DNA from: Lactococcus lactis
GTDB lineage: Bacteria > Bacillota > Bacilli > Lactobacillales > Streptococcaceae
DNA length: 64,000 nt
Direction of reading: 5' to 3'
Assembly (NCBI RefSeq): GCF_029023865.1
Contig: NZ_CP118969.1
Coordinates: forward strand, 1,364,001 to 1,428,000
Shown here: positions 44,272-52,389 of the stretch, in pieces
Layout: each line of letters opens with the position of its first letter
Position numbering within the stretch: position 1 is the stretch's first letter
Program-made: the position numbers and the translations under genes
Notes under the pieces: model-generated
What the model saw: the letters and a program-made list of their open reading frames with translations, nothing else
Told to the model about the DNA's origin: nothing
Database searches by the model: none

Positions 44272-45215
44272 TATTCTTCACCTCCAATATTTACTCTTTC
44301 TCTAAATCCACGGAACATAAGAATAGAAACAACAGCGGAAATAATCAATAAAAGTACAGAGGCTGCTGAAGCTAAGCCATAATTACGATAAGCAAAGGCT
44401 TGATTATAAATAAAGATGGACAGAGTATAAACTCCATTTTGTGGGCCACCTTGGGTCATAATAAAAGGAATATCAAAGACCTGCAAACCACCAATAAAGC
44501 TAGTAACAAAGGTATAAAGTACAATGGGTCTCAGTAAAGGCAAAGTAATTCGTCTAAATATTTGACCATCACTAGCTCCATCAATTCGAGCTGCTTCAAA
44601 GAGTCCCTCATCTATTGATGTAATCCCTGCAATATAAACAATCGAGGTTTGACCATACCATATCCAAAATTGAATGAAGATTACAATCCCTCTTGTCCCC
44701 CAAACCGATTGAAAGAAATTAAAAGGATGATTAATGAGATGCAGATTTTGTAAGAGTAGATTTGCAAGACCTGTTGGATAGCCAAATATCCCACCAAATA
44801 AGGCTGCAATAGAAGCTGCCATTATCATGTTTGGTAAATAAAATACTGTTTTAAAAAAGCCACTTCCTTTTAAATTTAGTTTTCTATTCGTCCACCAAGC
44901 TGCTAAAATTAAAGCTAAAAGCACTTGTGGAATAAAAGTAAAAATCCAAAGCATTACTGAGTTACCCAATGCTTTCATAAAAAGTGGAGTGCTTGTCAGT
45001 AATGTTATAAAGTTCTGTAAGCCAACATTAGTTGCATCTGAAAAAGATTGCCAACCATTCATACTGGTAAAACTAATCGCAATTGAATAAATCATTGGAT
45101 AAAGTGTAAAAAGTAAAAATCCCACAAAAAATGGAATTAAGAAATAATAACCAAAACGATTATATTTCTCAAAATTTGATTTTTTCTTTCGAACACTTTT
45201 TTTAGTGTTTTCCAT
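44271..45215 (-). CDS. Sugar ABC transporter permease (MalF-type)
   Basis: A 314-aa permease with about six membrane helices. It has the conserved EAA loop EGLFEAARIDGASDGQIFRR followed by ITLPLLRP, and the early FLIPFFVGFLLFTLYPMIYS typical of this group. AAGGAG precedes the ATG. It lies 67 bp after the solute-binding protein gene, with a hairpin between them that may reduce its expression relative to the binding protein. Confidence 0.92.
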   Translation of the reverse strand: MENTKKSVRKKKSNFEKYNRFGYYFLIPFFVGFLLFTLYPMIYSIAISFTSMNGWQSFSDATNVGLQNFITLLTSTPLFMKALGNSVMLWIFTFIPQVLLALILAAWWTNRKLNLKGSGFFKTVFYLPNMIMAASIAALFGGIFGYPTGLANLLLQNLHLINHPFNFFQSVWGTRGIVIFIQFWIWYGQTSIVYIAGITSIDEGLFEAARIDGASDGQIFRRITLPLLRPIVLYTFVTSFIGGLQVFDIPFIMTQGGPQNGVYTLSIFIYNQAFAYRNYGLASAASVLLLIISAVVSILMFRGFRERVNIGGEE

Positions 45216-45234
45216 TTTATCTCCTTACTATAAA

Positions 45235-45265
45235 AAGAGAAGCAAACATAGTCCTTGCTTCTCTT
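45235..45265 (-). promoter_or_regulatory. Intra-operon hairpin between binding-protein and permease genes
   Basis: AAGAGAAGCAA (45235-45245) and TTGCTTCTCTT (45255-45265) form a perfect 11-bp stem with a 9-base loop. On the minus strand it ends in a short T run. It probably acts as a partial terminator or 3' stabiliser, giving more binding protein than permease. Confidence 0.75.
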
Positions 45266-45282
45266 ATGTTTTCTAAATGTAC

Positions 45283-46590
45283 TTATTTCACTTCAATATT
45301 AGGATAAGCAGACTTAACATCTGACTTGAATGTATCGAGTGCTTTAGATTTAGTGACTTTTCCTGTAGCATAAGGGTTAACAACGTCATTAATCCAAATT
45401 GATTGGATACTTTGGTCATATTGTGTTTGATTTTTACCATTAATGGTATCTGCAACTTTTGACCAAACAGGATAAGGATTTTGTCCACCAATCAAACTGA
45501 CCTTGGCATCTTTACCTTGTTCTTTATTAATTGCTTTCACTGAGCCAAAGTCATTTTGTGTTTTGACATCCCATGTTTGGAATTCTTTGTTTGTTCCCAT
45601 ATAAACAGCGAGTGCTGAAGCTGCATCAGCATTTTTAGAACCTTGAACTCCTGCAAGCCAAGTTCCACCCCATGAATAAGACACCGGCCCTTCTGTCACG
45701 CGCCATGCTCCAGCTGTATCTTTAGCATAGTTTTTCAACCAATAAAAGAGCCCCCAAGATGGCATTGCATAAGCCCCAATCTTGTTAGATGAAATTCCAC
45801 CATACCAGTCAGGAGTTTGAGGTGTTGTATTTTGACACCAACCTTCTGAAACAGCTTCTTTCATCAAATCTAATGAATCAGTCATTGAACTATCAATTTT
45901 AAGTTTATTATCAATCACCCAACCATCTTTTCTTGCACCAATAACTGGATTATAAATTTCTTCAAGTGAGCTAAAAAGATAAGCTTGTCCACCAGATTTT
46001 TCTTTGATTGTTTCGCCAGTCTTCTTAATTGCATCCCAACTAGACAAAGCTTTCTGAGCAGAAGCTACGTCATTTGGAGCAATACCTAAATATTTTTGGA
46101 AAACATTAGTATTATAGTAGTAAGCCCCCGGAGCTGCTTGGTAAGAAACTGCTACTTGTTTTCCTTTGCTATCTTTCCCCATATCAAGCGTATATTGGTA
46201 ATTCCCCTTGGCGGCTGAAGCAACTCCGTAATCTCCAAGATTTGTTAATTTACCTGATTGAACATATTTTTCAACAAAACCTGCATCTAACGCCACCATA
46301 TCTGGCGCTTTATCTGTTCCCAAAACAGAGTCTAGTTTTGTTTGAAAGTTAGCATAGGGAACAACAACTTGTTTGATGGTAAGGTTTGGTTTTTCCTTTT
46401 TTAATTCATCAATCTGTGGTTGCATCGTAGTAAATGACCATAATGTAATAGTTTGTTTTTTGTTCAAACCAGCATTACTGGCAGATTTTTTTGAACTACT
46501 CGTACTTGAGCCACAAGCAACTAAGGTTACCGTTGCAAGTAAAGCAACAGAGCCAAGGCAAATCTTTTTCCAATTTTTTGCGAGATTCAT
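45283..46590 (-). CDS. Oligosaccharide-binding lipoprotein of ABC importer
   Basis: A 435-aa family 1 extracellular solute-binding protein. It has a lipoprotein signal with lipobox TLVAC (Cys26), a Ser/Lys linker, then the usual opening TITLWSFTTMQPQIDELKKE and DMVALDAGFVEKYVQSGKL. Trp/Tyr-rich stretches (TPDWYGGISSNKIGAYAMPS) are suited to sugar stacking. It delivers substrate to the two permeases that follow. By context the substrate is a glucuronate-decorated xylo-oligosaccharide; this is inferred. Confidence 0.9.
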   Translation of the reverse strand: MNLAKNWKKICLGSVALLATVTLVACGSSTSSSKKSASNAGLNKKQTITLWSFTTMQPQIDELKKEKPNLTIKQVVVPYANFQTKLDSVLGTDKAPDMVALDAGFVEKYVQSGKLTNLGDYGVASAAKGNYQYTLDMGKDSKGKQVAVSYQAAPGAYYYNTNVFQKYLGIAPNDVASAQKALSSWDAIKKTGETIKEKSGGQAYLFSSLEEIYNPVIGARKDGWVIDNKLKIDSSMTDSLDLMKEAVSEGWCQNTTPQTPDWYGGISSNKIGAYAMPSWGLFYWLKNYAKDTAGAWRVTEGPVSYSWGGTWLAGVQGSKNADAASALAVYMGTNKEFQTWDVKTQNDFGSVKAINKEQGKDAKVSLIGGQNPYPVWSKVADTINGKNQTQYDQSIQSIWINDVVNPYATGKVTKSKALDTFKSDVKSAYPNIEVK

Positions 46591-46616
46591 TTTGTTTTTC
46601 TCCTATTATGAGTTTT

Positions 46617-48464
46617 TTATTGAATATTTAATTCAAAGGGGGAGGCTGGATATCCCTCTTCATTCCAAATAAATGCTTGCGGAGCATTGCTCCAGTTGTA
46701 ACTGATTTTCGTATCGGGTTGAAGTGATAGGTCAGCAGGGAGCTCCAAAATGATTTGCTCCCCAACTTGACGGTAAGTTTTTACTTTATAACTATGTCCT
46801 CCTTGATAAAGTTCAAAATTTTTATTTTTCTCAACGCTAAACCTTTTCCCGAAAGTATCAAATGAAAGGATAATAACATTCTTTTTGGCCTGTATAGCCT
46901 CTTTAGCAAGAGGACCTATACAATAACCATTTGGGAATAATTTAACATTGTGATAAGCGTTTAATAGTTTATGAGCGACATCTTTTTTATTTAAAGGGTG
47001 GAGGTCATCATCTTCTCCATCTCCGATTGTCACGACCATGGCTGTTCGTGATATTTTTAACCCCTCTTTTTGTTCTTCACGAAGTCTTGCCCAATCTGCA
47101 TCTTTTTCAGTATCACAATTTGGTAATTGGACATAAAGAAAAGGTAAATTTGGTTGCTTAAAAAGTTTTCGCCAACTTTCGATTAATTCGCGAAAACGTG
47201 GGCCATAATTTTTCGGACTACCTGCATCACTTTCACCCTGATACCAGATAATAGCTGCAAACTTTAACTTTTGCAAAGTTGCTATCATACCATTGTATAA
47301 ACCAGTTGGTTCATAATTAATAAAGTATGCTTTATGACGTTCGGGCAATGTACTGCTTCGCCTAATTTTCCAGCCATGATTTAAATCTAAACGATTCTCT
47401 CCAACTAAGAGAATATGAGGCTTACTATGAGTTATTCCACCAGGAGCATTATAAATTTTAAGGCGAATTGCAATCGTAAAACTTTTTCTTAACTTAGATA
47501 TTTTGTAATTTCTAGGTGGATACTTGTAGTCAGTATTGCCTATTTTCTTTCCATTGACATAGATAACATCAGCATCGGTCATTGTTCCAAAGCGCAACTC
47601 CCCCTCCTTTCCAATAAATCTATCTGGAATTTGAAGTCTTTTTCTTAACCAAAGTGTACCTGGAAAAGTATATTTTTCATTCCAAGTATCACTTAATGAA
47701 ATCTCAGACCAGTTCATATCAACTAAGTTAGGGACTTGCCAAGATTTATGTAAACCTTCATCTGTTTCTTCGCAAAGTTTTTGATAATTGTCTTGATAGA
47801 TCTTATCAAGATTTTGAATTTCTTTTAGATATTCTTTATTTTTTAAAGCATTATAGGCTGGTGGAAGAGAATTAAATTTGGTTAAAGACTCTTTACTCAA
47901 CCAAGCGTTAAGCGGTGTCCCACCAACTGCTGTTGTAATCAAGCCTATTGGTATGCCATCTTCTGAAAATTTTTCTTTAGCAAAAAAATAACCTATCCCT
48001 GACAAATTCTTTAATTCTTCGACAATTGCTCTTTTCCATTGTCCTGATGTTAATTCTGTTTTAATGTTATTGAAAGAAGGCTCTTGTGGCACCTCAAAAT
48101 AACGAAGCAAAGGATTTCTGGCTTGTTCTATCTCATCAGGATAGCGTGTTTTGAGACGTTTCATCCAAAGTTGCATATTGGATTGACCTCCAAGCAGGAA
48201 AACATCGCCAAAACAAATATCTTTAAGAACAATTTTTGCATCAGCTGTTGAGATTTTAAAGTCAATGCTCTCACTTACTTCGTGTGCTGGAAGAATAATA
48301 TCGAAATAACCTTTTTCATCAGATTTAGTTTTTAAAATTATCTCTTCATACGACAAAGTGACTTCTTGTCCTGAAATCGCATAACCCCAAAAATGATTCT
48401 TTTGGTTTCTTTGTATGATTGCACCATCTCTTAGAAGATATGGAATAAAGATAGATGATTTCAT
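46617..48464 (-). CDS. SASA-type carbohydrate acetylesterase
   Basis: A 615-aa cytoplasmic esterase related to sialate O-acetylesterases. The block I nucleophile is in LLGGQSNM, followed by GLITTAVGGTPLNAWLSKES, AIIWYQGESDAGS, and the late DxxH pair in DDLHPLNKKDVA. A jelly-roll-like segment (about 270-340, PGTLWLRKRLQIPDRFIGKE) is inserted between. In this operon it probably deacetylates xylan fragments rather than sialic acids, since no sialate genes are present. First gene of the operon, with a cre site upstream and a weak GAAAGAGA ribosome site. Confidence 0.85.
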   Translation of the reverse strand: MKSSIFIPYLLRDGAIIQRNQKNHFWGYAISGQEVTLSYEEIILKTKSDEKGYFDIILPAHEVSESIDFKISTADAKIVLKDICFGDVFLLGGQSNMQLWMKRLKTRYPDEIEQARNPLLRYFEVPQEPSFNNIKTELTSGQWKRAIVEELKNLSGIGYFFAKEKFSEDGIPIGLITTAVGGTPLNAWLSKESLTKFNSLPPAYNALKNKEYLKEIQNLDKIYQDNYQKLCEETDEGLHKSWQVPNLVDMNWSEISLSDTWNEKYTFPGTLWLRKRLQIPDRFIGKEGELRFGTMTDADVIYVNGKKIGNTDYKYPPRNYKISKLRKSFTIAIRLKIYNAPGGITHSKPHILLVGENRLDLNHGWKIRRSSTLPERHKAYFINYEPTGLYNGMIATLQKLKFAAIIWYQGESDAGSPKNYGPRFRELIESWRKLFKQPNLPFLYVQLPNCDTEKDADWARLREEQKEGLKISRTAMVVTIGDGEDDDLHPLNKKDVAHKLLNAYHNVKLFPNGYCIGPLAKEAIQAKKNVIILSFDTFGKRFSVEKNKNFELYQGGHSYKVKTYRQVGEQIILELPADLSLQPDTKISYNWSNAPQAFIWNEEGYPASPFELNIQ

Positions 48465-48520
48465 GGTTTATCTCTTTCGTTTATTACAAAACTTATATAC
48501 AAGTTTTTATCTAAAAATAA

Positions 48521-48534
48521 ATATAGCGCTTTCA
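48521..48534 (-). promoter_or_regulatory. cre site for CcpA control of the xylan operon
   Basis: TGAAAGCGCTATAT on the minus strand matches the cre consensus TGWAARCGYTWNCW at all but one position. It lies 57-70 bp before the esterase start, near weak TATATT and TATAAG -10-like elements, so glucose repression of the operon is expected. Confidence 0.8.
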
Positions 48535-48618
48535 CAGTTTGTTTTTCTGATTTTTCTTACGATGTGAACTGGGAGATGTTGTGTTTGGGGTTTTTAGTAA
48601 AAGGAACATGAAAAATAA

Positions 48619-48656
48619 AAAAAGGACAAAAGAATTATTTCTCCTGTCCTTTTTCG
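48619..48656. terminator. Terminator after hsdR
   Basis: AAAAGGACA (48621-48629) pairs with TGTCCTTTT (48646-48654), with A and T runs on both sides, so it can also act on plus-strand transcripts. It lies 13 bp after the hsdR stop. Confidence 0.75.
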
Positions 48657-48668
48657 TATTTATTCTTT

Positions 48669-51600
48669 TTATGATAATCGACTTTTTATTTCATGCATCC
48701 AGTTAGGGAGGGCTTTCCCTAACTCAATAATGTGTTTTAGGCGACCTTTATTCTCTTTATTTAGAGCAATTTCATGATTGACGCTATTATTTATTTCTTC
48801 AATGTAAGGAATGATTTCAGGCTGACTATCTGAATACAAATTAACAGACCTATTAAGAGTGACCATATCCAGAATTCCCCAATAATCTGCGAATTTTTCT
48901 ATCTCTACTTGGAGTTTCTCTTTTTTCCAGTTATCGAACGCCTCATCAAAGTTGATTCTTGAAGATAGATGTCCTTTAAAGAGCTCATCTTCTACAAACT
49001 CACGGAGTAAATCAGCAGTTACTGCCTCCCCCATGTTACTAAGTTCTTGAATCTGCTCATAAATAATCCGTTTTGTTTCCTCATCAACTGTCTGAATTCC
49101 ATCTGTAGAACCTACTCTTGCACCGATTAAACTTAAGATATGAGCCGCATCAATCACTTGAGTATTGGTCAGCTTTGTCTTACCTTGAAGTTGTTTTATG
49201 GGCTGAGGTCCGGATCCTGGTCCTTCTGGTCTAGGAAAAAGGTTCTTATAGGAACCGATATACTGAAGCCAAGTATGCTCAGTCATGCCAAAAGTTTCAT
49301 CATTCCACCGATATTCATAATATTGTTGCACTAAATTCATCTGGTCGCTTGCTGCAAAGAAGGCGATCTTAAACTCTTCTTTCTTATCGTCATCATCTTT
49401 TATTTCAGTCCACTCCGATGGTTTTGACAAGGTCAATACCAACTCACCGAGCAAGTTCTTCAACTTACTCACTGCAATCTCATAATGGTCAACGATTACC
49501 CGACTGCTTTTTCCGCCACTGCCATAAAGTTTTAGGGCATCATTTACAATCTCTTCGGTGATCCTTGGATACTGGAAGTTAATAATCGTTCCGAATTCCT
49601 TAGTTGCTCCAAATACTCGGTTCGTTCTCGAGTAAGCTTGAATCAGTCCTTGCAGCATCAAAGGACGATCTACATATAATGTATTCAAGCGTTTAGAGTC
49701 ATAGCCCGTTAAAAGCTGGTCTGCTACAATTACGAGGTCAATATTCTTAGGATTTCGTCCGCTCCCGCCACGTGTTGCACGCTCAACTACATCTTCAAAG
49801 TAGGCATCTTCTCCATGTTTCTTGTCACCAGCTATATATTCAATACCCGTATATTGGCTATAATCCTTAAACATCATCGCCGCTTCTTTCGGTGCTGGAT
49901 TTTCTGGATCATTTTCGTTGCCAAAGCTGAAAGTCATGGCAATATTAAGACTTTCATCACGCTCAATCAATTGTTTTTTAAATTCTTTATAATAGGCAAT
50001 GACACGCTTTTTACGAGCAACCGTTAAAATGGCATTAAATTCTCGATTTTGGGATTGACTTTCCCAATTCTCCAAAATCTCTGTCACTACACGTGGAATA
50101 TGCGTTTCATCTTGATAGATCAAGACTTCCTGCTTAGCTGCTTCTTTTTCCACTTCTAGCTCGGACATCACTGCATATTTACGTTCAAGCTCTTTTTTAT
50201 TGACATCTGGATTTTCTATTAAAGCTTTATCCTGCAATTCTTCACGCAAATCTTCATAACTCTTGAATTCACCCGTATTGATGTAATCCACATGGAATCC
50301 TAAGACGTTCCCATCAGAAATCGCTTGGTCTATCGTATATTGATGAAGTTCAGGCCCAAATAGTTTTTCAGTCGTATTGATGAGTTCACTCTTTTTATTG
50401 ATTTTGCCTTTGACCTTATTTTCATCAAAGAGGGGTGTCCCTGTGAAGCCATAGAACAAACCATTTTTTCTGAAATAGTCTTTGATATTTCCCATCATTT
50501 GTCCCATGGTTGTACGGTGGGCTTCATCGATGATAAAAACAAAGCGTTTCTCTGAAAGACTATAGTCTTGATTCTTTTTCAGATCATCAATCAGATTATT
50601 CAGCTTAAAAGTAGTTGTTACGACAATGCCATTTTTCACATTCCCGAGTTTCTTCTTCAATTGATAAGTTGAGCGGGTATCATCGACATCTATCGGTTCA
50701 TAGGAAGCGTATGCTTTGAAATTTTCCCCTGTACGACTATCTAACTCTCTTCTGTCAACGAGGAAAATCACTTTATCAAAACCCGCTCTTGTAGATAGGA
50801 ATAGAGCTGTCTTAAAGCTGGTGATTGTTTTCCCTGAGCCAGTGGTGTGCCAAACAAAGCCGCCATACGGAATCTTTTCATCATTATCCCAACCAAAGGC
50901 TACCCCTTCTATGGATTGAAGAGCATAAACCTGATAAGGGCGCATGAGCATATGCCTGCGATTCTCTTCTTCTTTGGCTTCATCAATCACCAAGTAATCG
51001 CCCACCATTTGGTGTGCCATTGGAATCATCAAAAAGTGTTCTATTACCTTTTTCCAGTCATTGATGCGCTTATTATCTCTGTCTGACCAGTGAAATACAA
51101 AGGCAGGATTGAAGTCACTAACTGTTTTTGGTGTGGCAAAGTAGCGCGTTTCGATTTCTGTCGTAACCACCATCATCTGCGAAAAGGCCATGAAGTTATT
51201 GGAATATTCGCCATCACGGTAATAACGCTGGAACTGTCCAAAAGCTTCATCAATCGACTTGTCTGTCCGCTTTTGCTCGATATTTATCAGTGGCAAGCCA
51301 TTGATTAAAAGCACAATGTCAAAGCGGTTGCCATTAGGCGTCTCCACTTCACTCGCCACCTGATAGCTTGATTCTCCGCCACGCACTTCGGCTTTTTTAA
51401 AGATGGTTAACGTGATTTGCTTGCGAGTGACTTGCGGATGGCTATCTCGATAAATTCCGTCAATCTTACCTTTTCCTTCCTCCATCGCCAGCACTTTAGC
51501 TGCCTCGTAGGAGTTGCTAATTTGCCCAACTTTTGACAGCACTTGAGCAAACTCCCCATCTGTCAAGGGAATCCCCTCAAGCTGGTCATTATTCAGACGA

Positions 51601-51758
51601 TTGAGCTCACTTCGCCAGTTATCAATGAGGCTTTGAACGGTAACTTTTTGTTTATTCCCATTCAAAAAGTCAGGTGTTTGCCATTTAAACTTTGCCAGTT
51701 CAGCTACAAAGTTCTCTTGATAGGCTTTTTCACTTGCATCTTTAGGTGCATTACTCAC
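48669..51758 (-). CDS. hsdR: Type I restriction enzyme subunit R
   Basis: A 1029-aa HsdR. The N-terminal nuclease has FDIVLLINGLPLINIEQKRT (D and ExK of the PD-ExK site). The SF2 translocase has HTTGSGKT (motif I), IDEAHR (motif II), FTGTPLF (motif III) and SRTNRVFG (motif VI), and a C-terminal helical domain follows. It starts at GTG 51758 with AAAGGAG upstream. It is the last gene of xre-hsdM-hsdS-hsdR. Although intact, it needs HsdM and HsdS to bind DNA, and hsdM here is broken. Confidence 0.93.
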   Translation of the reverse strand: MSNAPKDASEKAYQENFVAELAKFKWQTPDFLNGNKQKVTVQSLIDNWRSELNRLNNDQLEGIPLTDGEFAQVLSKVGQISNSYEAAKVLAMEEGKGKIDGIYRDSHPQVTRKQITLTIFKKAEVRGGESSYQVASEVETPNGNRFDIVLLINGLPLINIEQKRTDKSIDEAFGQFQRYYRDGEYSNNFMAFSQMMVVTTEIETRYFATPKTVSDFNPAFVFHWSDRDNKRINDWKKVIEHFLMIPMAHQMVGDYLVIDEAKEEENRRHMLMRPYQVYALQSIEGVAFGWDNDEKIPYGGFVWHTTGSGKTITSFKTALFLSTRAGFDKVIFLVDRRELDSRTGENFKAYASYEPIDVDDTRSTYQLKKKLGNVKNGIVVTTTFKLNNLIDDLKKNQDYSLSEKRFVFIIDEAHRTTMGQMMGNIKDYFRKNGLFYGFTGTPLFDENKVKGKINKKSELINTTEKLFGPELHQYTIDQAISDGNVLGFHVDYINTGEFKSYEDLREELQDKALIENPDVNKKELERKYAVMSELEVEKEAAKQEVLIYQDETHIPRVVTEILENWESQSQNREFNAILTVARKKRVIAYYKEFKKQLIERDESLNIAMTFSFGNENDPENPAPKEAAMMFKDYSQYTGIEYIAGDKKHGEDAYFEDVVERATRGGSGRNPKNIDLVIVADQLLTGYDSKRLNTLYVDRPLMLQGLIQAYSRTNRVFGATKEFGTIINFQYPRITEEIVNDALKLYGSGGKSSRVIVDHYEIAVSKLKNLLGELVLTLSKPSEWTEIKDDDDKKEEFKIAFFAASDQMNLVQQYYEYRWNDETFGMTEHTWLQYIGSYKNLFPRPEGPGSGPQPIKQLQGKTKLTNTQVIDAAHILSLIGARVGSTDGIQTVDEETKRIIYEQIQELSNMGEAVTADLLREFVEDELFKGHLSSRINFDEAFDNWKKEKLQVEIEKFADYWGILDMVTLNRSVNLYSDSQPEIIPYIEEINNSVNHEIALNKENKGRLKHIIELGKALPNWMHEIKSRLS

Positions 51759-51774
51759 AGCTTACGCTCCTTTC

Positions 51775-52389
51775 CTAAATAAACATCTCATTGAGGTATG
51801 CTTTTTTAATGTTTTGTAGTTTTTCCAGCTTCTGTTGTTGAAAAGTGATGGTTTGGTCGAGGCTACTAAAGAATTCTCCGATATGCTTTTGCTCCGTTAG
51901 AACTGGAAAATAAAACGATAACTTTGAAAACTCTGTTTTATTTATAATCTGCATTGTTCCAGAAGCTGCTATCGACTGCATTTTCTTTGACCATAATTCT
52001 GACTGAGTTAATAGAAAATATGAATCATTATTCTCGTTTGGACTTAAGGAATTAATCTGTTGATTAAATGCCGAATCTTCTAGTATTAAGGCATTTTTTC
52101 CTATACTTGCAATACAAGTTGCTAAAATTGAACCTTTTGGTACTACTCTTGCTTTTTTAATTCCTAATTTTGATAACTTTTTAGCAGTAGTTCTTATTAT
52201 GTTCCCGTCAATATCAGTAGGAGTTACCCATAACAAACCATCATCTTCATAGTTTTGAGAATTTGAAGTTGGAGGTGTGTTTCCAGTATTTATCTGACCA
52301 ACTTCCCCCAACTCACGCTGTTCCCATGCGTCAGAATTTTGGAACTCCTTGAAGCGTCTTTTCGGTACTAATTTTTTATTTTTGCTCAT
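51775..52389 (-). CDS. hsdS: Type I specificity subunit, half-size (single TRD)
   Basis: The 204-aa product starts with the common lactococcal opening KLVPKRRFKEFQNSDAWEQR. It has one target-recognition domain (LGEVGQINTGNTPPTSNSQN to SKLSFYFPVLTEQKHIGEFF) and one conserved helical arm (SSLDQTITFQQQKLEKLQNI). Complete HsdS proteins are about 400 aa with two TRDs, so this is half. It could work as a homodimer recognising a palindromic split site, or it is a deletion product. It overlaps hsdM by 4 bp (ATGA) and is followed by hsdR 16 bp later. Confidence 0.85.
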   Translation of the reverse strand: MSKNKKLVPKRRFKEFQNSDAWEQRELGEVGQINTGNTPPTSNSQNYEDDGLLWVTPTDIDGNIIRTTAKKLSKLGIKKARVVPKGSILATCIASIGKNALILEDSAFNQQINSLSPNENNDSYFLLTQSELWSKKMQSIAASGTMQIINKTEFSKLSFYFPVLTEQKHIGEFFSSLDQTITFQQQKLEKLQNIKKAYLNEMFI

